Below, one piece after another: positions 58,725 through 64,000 of a stretch of DNA of 64,000 nt. The position numbers were made by a program, and so were the translations under genes. Source of the stretch: Pseudomonas argentinensis. GTDB taxonomy: Bacteria > Pseudomonadota > Gammaproteobacteria > Pseudomonadales > Pseudomonadaceae. A model generated the notes under the pieces. That model was not told where the DNA came from. It worked only from the letters and a program-made list of their open reading frames with translations, and ran no database searches. The stretch is taken from contig NZ_CP056087.1 of the NCBI RefSeq assembly GCF_001839655.2, forward strand, positions 1,240,001 through 1,304,000, read 5' to 3'. How positions within the stretch are numbered: position 1 is the stretch's first letter; each line of letters begins with the position of its first letter.

Positions 58725-60428
58725 TTAATCCTTGGTCACGCGGTTGACTTCCTCAAGGCTGGTCACGCCTTGCATGGCCTTTACAAGGGCCGAGGTGCGC
58801 AGGTCGTTAAAGCCGTCTTTGCGCATTTGCGCGGCAATATCGATGGAGTTGCCTTCCTCCATGATAATCCGCTGCAGGCTCGGCGTGTTTTTAACCACTT
58901 CATAAATACCGACACGACCTTTATAGCCGCCCTTGCAGTTTTCGCAGCCAACCGGGCCGTAGATCTTGAAGCTACCTATCTTGTCTTCCGGGAAGCCTTC
59001 CTCCAGCAATGCTTCGCGCGGGATATCGACTTCCTTTTTGCAGGACGAACACAGCTTGCGCGCCAGGCGCTGGGCAATGATCAGGTTGACCGAGGTGGCA
59101 ATGTTGAACGAGGGCACACCCATATTACGTAGGCGAGTTAGCGTCTCCGCAGCGCTATTGGTGTGCAGGGTCGACATCACCATATGGCCGGTCTGCGCGG
59201 CCTTGATGGCGATGGAGGCGGTGTCCAGGTCACGAATCTCACCGACCATGATGATATCCGGATCCTGACGCAGGAAGGCGCGCAGTGCCTGGGTAAAGTC
59301 CATCCCCTGTTTGGGGTTGACGTTGACTTGGTTGATGCCTTCCAGGTTGATTTCCACAGGGTCTTCAGCCGTGGAAATATTCACATCTGGGGTATTGAGA
59401 ATATTGAGGCCGGTATACAGAGATACCGTCTTGCCCGAGCCGGTCGGGCCGGTCACCAGGATCATGCCTTGCGGCTGCTTGAGGGCGTTGAGGTACAGTT
59501 CCTTCTGGTCTTCCTCGTAACCCAGGGCGTCGATACCCATCTGTGCGCTGGCAGAATCGAGAATCCGCATCACGATCTTCTCGCCCCACAGCGTCGGCAA
59601 GGTGTTGACGCGGAAGTCGATGGATTTGCTCTTGGAAATCTTCATCTTGATACGGCCGTCCTGCGGCTTGCGCCGCTCGGAGATATCAAGGCCGGCCATG
59701 ACCTTCAGGCGCGCGGAAATGCGCGGTGCCAGCTGGATAGGCGGGCGCGCCGTCTCGTGCAGGATGCCGTCAGTACGAAAACGCACGCGGTAAGCGCGCT
59801 CATAGGGCTCGAAGTGCAGATCCGAGGAGCCACCTTTGATGGCATCGAGCAGCATCTTGTTGACGAAACGAACCACCGGGGCATCATCGGCGTCCTGGCC
59901 ACCACCGTCGCTCTTTTTGTCGTCATCGACCGACTCGGTTTCCAGGCCATCGAGATCAACGTCGGCCATGTCTTCCAGCCCCGTATGGCCGGTATCGAAA
60001 AACTTATCGATGGCGTCGCCCAGCTTGTCGTCCTCAACCAGCAACGCTTCTGTAGAGAGTCCTGTGCTGAACTGGATATCGGTAACGACTTGGTGATTGG
60101 AGGGATCCGAGATGCCTACGAACAGCTTGTTGCCACGGCGCCATAAGGGCAGCGCGCGATGCTGGCGCACCAGCTTTTCACTGACCAGATCCTTGGGCTG
60201 ACTTTCCTTGTCTAGCGCGCTGAGGTCGAAATAAGCGATGCCAAATTGATCCGCAGTCAGCTCTGCCAGTGCGCGACTTTTCACCAGCTTGTTCTGAGCC
60301 AGGTAATGAACCAGAGACAGTTTGTTTCGCTTAGCTTGTACTTGGGCCTGTTGAGCGGCCTTCTCGTCCAGCAGCTCAGCTAGCACTACCTGCTTGGCCA
60401 GGCCGGAAAGGGGGATGCTCTCGCTCAT
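58725..60428 (-). CDS. pilB: PilB, pilus assembly ATPase
   Basis: A 567-aa hexameric ATPase. N-terminal T2SSE/MshEN-like region, Walker A TGPTGSGKTVS, Asp box and Walker B DPDIIMVGEIRD, and a zinc-type tetracysteine (CSSC...CENC). It drives pilus extension with PilC. The gene diverges from pilA as usual in Pseudomonas. Confidence 0.96.
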   Translation of the reverse strand: MSESIPLSGLAKQVVLAELLDEKAAQQAQVQAKRNKLSLVHYLAQNKLVKSRALAELTADQFGIAYFDLSALDKESQPKDLVSEKLVRQHRALPLWRRGNKLFVGISDPSNHQVVTDIQFSTGLSTEALLVEDDKLGDAIDKFFDTGHTGLEDMADVDLDGLETESVDDDKKSDGGGQDADDAPVVRFVNKMLLDAIKGGSSDLHFEPYERAYRVRFRTDGILHETARPPIQLAPRISARLKVMAGLDISERRKPQDGRIKMKISKSKSIDFRVNTLPTLWGEKIVMRILDSASAQMGIDALGYEEDQKELYLNALKQPQGMILVTGPTGSGKTVSLYTGLNILNTPDVNISTAEDPVEINLEGINQVNVNPKQGMDFTQALRAFLRQDPDIIMVGEIRDLDTASIAIKAAQTGHMVMSTLHTNSAAETLTRLRNMGVPSFNIATSVNLIIAQRLARKLCSSCKKEVDIPREALLEEGFPEDKIGSFKIYGPVGCENCKGGYKGRVGIYEVVKNTPSLQRIIMEEGNSIDIAAQMRKDGFNDLRTSALVKAMQGVTSLEEVNRVTKD

Positions 60429-60609
60429 GGGAACCTCACTTATTTAGTGGGTGCGTTATAGCGCAGATGCCAAAAGCTGCCAAACTTCAAAATCGATGCC
60501 GACAAAAAGTGTCACTTGATGCTCATGCAGGCCACTCGGCAGGTGGCATATTGATCGGCTGGACGAGCCTAGGATGCGAAATAGGCTTTGGAAGGGTGCA
60601 GTCCAGGGT

Positions 60610-60625
60610 TGGCACAGTTTATGCC
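60610..60625 (+). promoter_or_regulatory. Sigma-54 (RpoN) promoter of pilA
   Basis: TGGCAC-AGTTT-ATGCC matches the -24/-12 pattern TGGCAC-N5-TTGCW, with the key GG and GC exactly 10 bp apart. It lies about 45 bp before pilA. A GTGTC half-site near 60507 could be a PilR contact. PilR itself is encoded in this window. Confidence 0.82.
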
Positions 60626-60671
60626 TTTTTTTTGCAGGCTTGTCTGCCTGATTTCAATATTGGAGAACGTA

Positions 60672-61097
60672 ATGAAAGCTCAAAAAGGTTTTACTCTCAT
60701 CGAGCTGATGATCGTGGTTGCGATCATTGGGATCCTCGCCGCCATCGCACTGCCTGCTTATCAGGATTACACCACTCGGACCAAAGTTTCTGAAGGGTTA
60801 ACGCTGGCCTCGGCTGCGCGTACTGCTGTTTCTGAGCATCGTCTTTCGATGAATGCATGGCCGGCAACCAGTGCTGCCGCTGGTTACACCAGCCCCAATA
60901 CTAAATATGTAAATAATATCACCATCGGTAGCGGTGTAATTACTATTCAGTATAAGGCCGCAGCAGGCGTGGCGGCTAACTCCACGCTTGTTCTTTCTCC
61001 GATTTCTGCGACCGGTGGCGCAATCGATTGGAAGTGTAAGCCTGGCACCACTACTGCCGTAGAAGCCAAGTATCTGCCTTCTAACTGCCGCACTTAA
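60672..61097 (+). CDS. pilA: PilA, type IV major pilin
   Basis: A 141-aa prepilin. Leader MKAQKG, then [24 protein letters not shown] with Glu at +5. Two C-terminal Cys (C122 and C139) form the disulfide loop of Pseudomonas pilins. It ends NCRT, so the last residue is a hydroxyl residue as in glycosylated group I pilins, where it is Ser. TGGAGAA lies 4 bp before the ATG. Driven by a sigma-54 promoter. Confidence 0.95.
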   Translation: MKAQKGFTLIELMIVVAIIGILAAIALPAYQDYTTRTKVSEGLTLASAARTAVSEHRLSMNAWPATSAAAGYTSPNTKYVNNITIGSGVITIQYKAAAGVAANSTLVLSPISATGGAIDWKCKPGTTTAVEAKYLPSNCRT

Positions 61098-61111
61098 TAA
61101 GGTGGCTGTCG

Positions 61112-61141
61112 CCCCGGCCTCTTTAGGCCGGGGTTTTTTTT
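61112..61141 (+). terminator. Rho-independent terminator after pilA
   Basis: Stem CCCCGGCCT/AGGCCGGGG with loop CTTT and eight T. It limits read-through from the strongly expressed pilA into the downstream transferase gene. Confidence 0.92.
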
Positions 61142-61158
61142 GGGGGGGGATGTGCTCA

Positions 61159-63099
61159 ATGGTTTTCAGTGTTTTAGGCAAAACTCAAGAGCGCTGGCAA
61201 TGCCTCTTTTTATTTGGTCTTCTGATTATTTCTTATATGGTGTACGTCCCTGGTCTATCTGGGGATTTTATTTTCGACGACTTCCCTAATTTGGCTCCAC
61301 TTGCGCAATCGGGTGCTGGTGGAGGTTGGGATGCATTTCTAAATTTTGTATCTGGCGGCTTTTCCGGCCCAACTGGTAGACCTGTCGCGCTGGCAAGTTT
61401 TTTTATTGATGACAACGCATGGCCCAGCCAGGCAATTTATTTTAAAGAAACCAATCTCTATATACACCTGTTGTGCGGATTGACTTTAGCTTGGTCTACT
61501 TTACTGCTGATGCGCTTATGGGGAGTGTCGGAGCATCAGGCAGTCTGGATCGCGTTGTTGAATATGGGAATATGGCTTCTGCATCCCATGATGGTCTCGA
61601 CCACTTTATATGTGGTTCAGCGTATGGCCCAGTTGGCAGCCCTGTTTATGTTCGCTGGCCTGGCTGGGTATCTGTATGGGCGGTTGCTCTTGCAGCGGCG
61701 CCCTCGAGCTGCCTATCTATGGATGTCGTTTTCATTGTTGCTTGGCACTCTGCTAGCTACCTTGAGTAAGGAAAATGGCGCCTTGCTTCCATTGCTGGTT
61801 TGTATTGTTGAATTTTGTACATTATCCCCTCTTGAACGGTCGGTACCTGATCGTCGCTGGTCGCTGGTTTTTATTTGGTTACCTGCGCTGGCCGTATTCT
61901 TCTATCTACTTACGCGGATTGATTTTTCACCGACGCTATGGCCTGAGCGCCCGTTCAATCAGCCAGAGCGTTTGATGACGGAAGCACGTATCCTCTGGGA
62001 TTATCTGTTCCAGCTATGGGTGCCTCGAATAGAGGGCTACGGACTATTTCAGGATGGTTATCCCATCTCAAGGGATCTGCTGTCGCCTGCGACGACATGG
62101 ATATCAATATTTTCTCTGGCAGTGCTACTGGCTGTAGCTGTTCTGGTGCGTACTAGATATCCTGCTTTCAGCCTGGCTGTATTGTTCTTCCTAGCGGCGC
62201 ACTTGATTGAGTCCAGCGTGATTGGTCTCGAATTATACTTCGAGCACCGAAATTATGTGGCGGCTGCTTTTATGTTTATGCCATTGGTCGTTGGTTTACT
62301 GAGTTTAAAAAAGTATTTGAGTGGCTTTGCCATGTTCTTGTTGTGTGGGGCTCTGCTTTCTTTGCTTGCGGCATTTGCTTGGCAGCGCGCTACCTTGTGG
62401 GGCGATACAAACCGACTTCAGAGTTATTGGGCAGCTACGACCAGCGAGTCGGCACGGGCGCAAAATTACCTAGCCATTCAACTTTTCGAGCAGGGGAAGG
62501 TTGAAGAGGGATTTTGGTTTCTTGAGCAAGCTAGCCAGCGTCTGCCGGAAAGCTCGTTGCTTAGTATGCAGTGGCTACTGCAGCGCCTTAGATTCAATGT
62601 TGCTTCGAGCGCAGATTTCGAGCATGTGGCCCAGCAGCTAGCCAGGCAGCGTTTTGATGCTCAGACTGTCGCCGGAATGCGAGCAATTACCGAGTTTTTG
62701 ATTCAGCGCGATGGCCGCTCTGACTACAGGCAAGCAATGTTAGGCTTGTTGGAAAAGCTGAATGATTATCCTCGTTTTCAGCAGGCTTCAGTATATGCTC
62801 GTTTTTCGCCTTATTTCGAGGGGTTGTTGCTACTGGCTGAGCGGGATCTAGGGCGCGCTATGCCGGCCCTCTCGGAGGCGATTAAATTGCATACCGATGC
62901 GGATGTTGCATTTTCAATAGTTGCACATGTAGGAAGCGCAGGATATCCAGCCGAAGCATTGCAGTTGCTGGGGCAAATGGAAAGTATCTACATGTCGAGT
63001 TCAAGGAATGGCATTGGTTCGGTGTCTGCAAGCCGTGAGGTTGAAATGGCACGATTGAAACAGGTGCTTCGTGACGATGTATCGGTTAATAAGTTTTAA
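61159..63099 (+). CDS. Large polytopic GT-C-type membrane protein with helical repeat tail, probable pilin glycosyltransferase
   Basis: A 646-aa protein with about ten membrane helices over residues 1-425, then a soluble helical, TPR-like tail (about 430-646, e.g. NYLAIQLFEQGKVEEGFWFLEQASQRLPE). The first periplasmic loop has an acidic DFIFDD (36-41), as in GT-C sugar transferases that use polyprenyl-phosphate sugars. Base composition is clearly lower in GC than the pil genes. It follows pilA directly and precedes a polyprenyl-phosphate glycosyltransferase, like the TfpO and TfpW pilin modification genes of P. aeruginosa, so pilin is a likely target. The ATG at 61159 is chosen because earlier starts fall in the pilA terminator. 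The exact family is not certain. Confidence 0.7.
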   Translation: MVFSVLGKTQERWQCLFLFGLLIISYMVYVPGLSGDFIFDDFPNLAPLAQSGAGGGWDAFLNFVSGGFSGPTGRPVALASFFIDDNAWPSQAIYFKETNLYIHLLCGLTLAWSTLLLMRLWGVSEHQAVWIALLNMGIWLLHPMMVSTTLYVVQRMAQLAALFMFAGLAGYLYGRLLLQRRPRAAYLWMSFSLLLGTLLATLSKENGALLPLLVCIVEFCTLSPLERSVPDRRWSLVFIWLPALAVFFYLLTRIDFSPTLWPERPFNQPERLMTEARILWDYLFQLWVPRIEGYGLFQDGYPISRDLLSPATTWISIFSLAVLLAVAVLVRTRYPAFSLAVLFFLAAHLIESSVIGLELYFEHRNYVAAAFMFMPLVVGLLSLKKYLSGFAMFLLCGALLSLLAAFAWQRATLWGDTNRLQSYWAATTSESARAQNYLAIQLFEQGKVEEGFWFLEQASQRLPESSLLSMQWLLQRLRFNVASSADFEHVAQQLARQRFDAQTVAGMRAITEFLIQRDGRSDYRQAMLGLLEKLNDYPRFQQASVYARFSPYFEGLLLLAERDLGRAMPALSEAIKLHTDADVAFSIVAHVGSAGYPAEALQLLGQMESIYMSSSRNGIGSVSASREVEMARLKQVLRDDVSVNKF

Positions 63100-63143
63100 T
63101 TAGTGGCGTAGTTGGATTTATCTGGCAGCTCTAAGGGGTACAG

Positions 63144-63995
63144 ATGTTGTTAACGATTGTTTTGCCTGCAAAGAATGAATCTGGAGCAATAGGACGCACC
63201 TTAATGCGTTTGCGTGATTTGCTGCCTCAGGCAGAGCTCCTTGTCGTTAATGATGGGTCGAGCGATGGTACTGCTGAAATTGCAAGGGAGGCTGGCGCTC
63301 AGGTGATCAATCATCCTTATTCCAAAGGGAATGGCGCTGCGATTAAAACCGGTGCGCGTGCTGCTCGTGGTGATGTAATTATATTTATGGATGCCGACGG
63401 TCAGCATGATCCAGCGGACATTTCCGTCATGCTGGCTCTGATAGAGCAGGGGCATGATATGGCTGTAGGAGCCCGTCAGGAAGGATCGCAAGCTAGCCTG
63501 GTACGTGGCTTGGCCAATAAGTTTTACAATCGTCTGGCAAGCTGGATGACTGGGCATAAAGTGGAGGATCTGACCTCTGGTTTTCGTGCCGTGCGCGCGG
63601 ATAAATTTCGCGAGTTTCTTTATTTATTGCCCAATGGGTTCTCCTACCCTACTACCAGTACAATGGCATTTTTCAGAGCAGGTTACTCTGTTGCATATAC
63701 CCCAATTCACGCAGCTAAACGTGTCGGCAAAAGTCACATACGTCTTCTGCGTGATGGGTCGCGCTTCTTGTTGATCATTTTCAAGATCGGCACATTATTC
63801 TCACCGTTGAAGGTCTTTGCGCCGGTCGCTCTGCTCATGTTTATGCTGGCCTCGGTTTGGTATGGCTATACGCTATACAATTTTGGTCGCTTCACCAATA
63901 TGAGTGCGTTGCTTTATAGTGGATCGGTAATGGTCTTCTTGATGGGGCTTATCTCTGAGCAGATCACGGCACTGATGTATAGGGACAAGGACTGA
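63144..63995 (+). CDS. GT2 family glycosyltransferase, polyprenyl-phosphate sugar synthase type
   Basis: A 283-aa enzyme: GT-A domain opening MLLTIVLPAKNESGAIGRTL with the nucleotide-sugar site VVNDGSSDGTAE and the DxD motif MDADGQHDP, followed by two C-terminal membrane helices (about 220-275). This is the DPM1/GtrB layout, moving sugar from a nucleotide to undecaprenyl phosphate. It would charge the lipid donor for the GT-C protein just upstream. AAGGGG precedes the ATG. GC is low like its neighbour. The sugar is unknown. Confidence 0.85.
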   Translation: MLLTIVLPAKNESGAIGRTLMRLRDLLPQAELLVVNDGSSDGTAEIAREAGAQVINHPYSKGNGAAIKTGARAARGDVIIFMDADGQHDPADISVMLALIEQGHDMAVGARQEGSQASLVRGLANKFYNRLASWMTGHKVEDLTSGFRAVRADKFREFLYLLPNGFSYPTTSTMAFFRAGYSVAYTPIHAAKRVGKSHIRLLRDGSRFLLIIFKIGTLFSPLKVFAPVALLMFMLASVWYGYTLYNFGRFTNMSALLYSGSVMVFLMGLISEQITALMYRDKD

Positions 63996-64000
63996 GAGGC

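Overview
This is a Pseudomonas chromosome segment. The evidence is high GC, a gacA-type sRNA, the type IV pilus loci in their Pseudomonas order, and the conserved run clpB-pgeF-rluD-bamD-pilS-pilR-thiO-fimT. It does not look like P. aeruginosa itself: pilY2 is absent, PilY1 is unusually large and the pilA-linked genes differ. The window starts inside one gene and ends just after a glycosyltransferase.

Layout. 1-6.9 kb: the tail of a SprA-type putative metalloprotease, two large FadE-type acyl-CoA dehydrogenases flanking a GGDEF diguanylate cyclase, an RsmY-type sRNA with its GacA upstream element, an FMN reductase and a tiny Pmp3-type membrane protein. 7.2-17.7 kb: a catabolic island with an enolase-superfamily enzyme, a Dpp-like ABC importer with two paralogous binding proteins, a KdgM-like porin and a divergently oriented FadR-type GntR regulator. 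17.9-26.5 kb (minus strand): the minor pilin operon fimT-fimU-pilV-pilW-pilX-pilY1-pilE, with pilY1 frameshifted and carrying a PA14-like domain. 26.6-36.7 kb: thiO, pilR/pilS, bamD, rluD, pgeF and clpB with a sigma-32 promoter.

36.8-37.6 kb is a tandem array of a 236-bp unit. 37.6-41.1 kb is an MCE/Mla-like lipid transport cassette. 41.3-46.5 kb holds single genes: nitroreductase, HPF-like, a coiled-coil orphan, an iron-ADH homologue with a changed metal site, thioesterase, glycine-zipper protein and TorF-like porin. 46.9-50.0 kb is an FdhF-like molybdoenzyme with FdhD. 50.1-52.8 kb is a PilZ/DUF1631 pair. 53 kb has three tRNAs (Asn, Pro, Lys). 53.6-56.5 kb has ndh, a MOSC gene, yacG and coaE. 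56.6-64 kb has pilD-pilC-pilB, divergent pilA with a sigma-54 promoter, then a large multi-spanning GT-C-like protein with a helical repeat tail and a polyprenyl-phosphate glycosyltransferase, a likely pilin glycosylation module.

How they work together. PilS/PilR control pilA through sigma-54. PilB, PilC and PilD assemble and process the pilus, and the minor pilins plus PilY1 form its tip. A GGDEF protein and a PilZ protein point to c-di-GMP signalling, and RsmY links the region to the Gac/Rsm switch. The 7-18 kb island appears self-contained: porin, periplasmic binding, ABC import, one enzyme and a local repressor.
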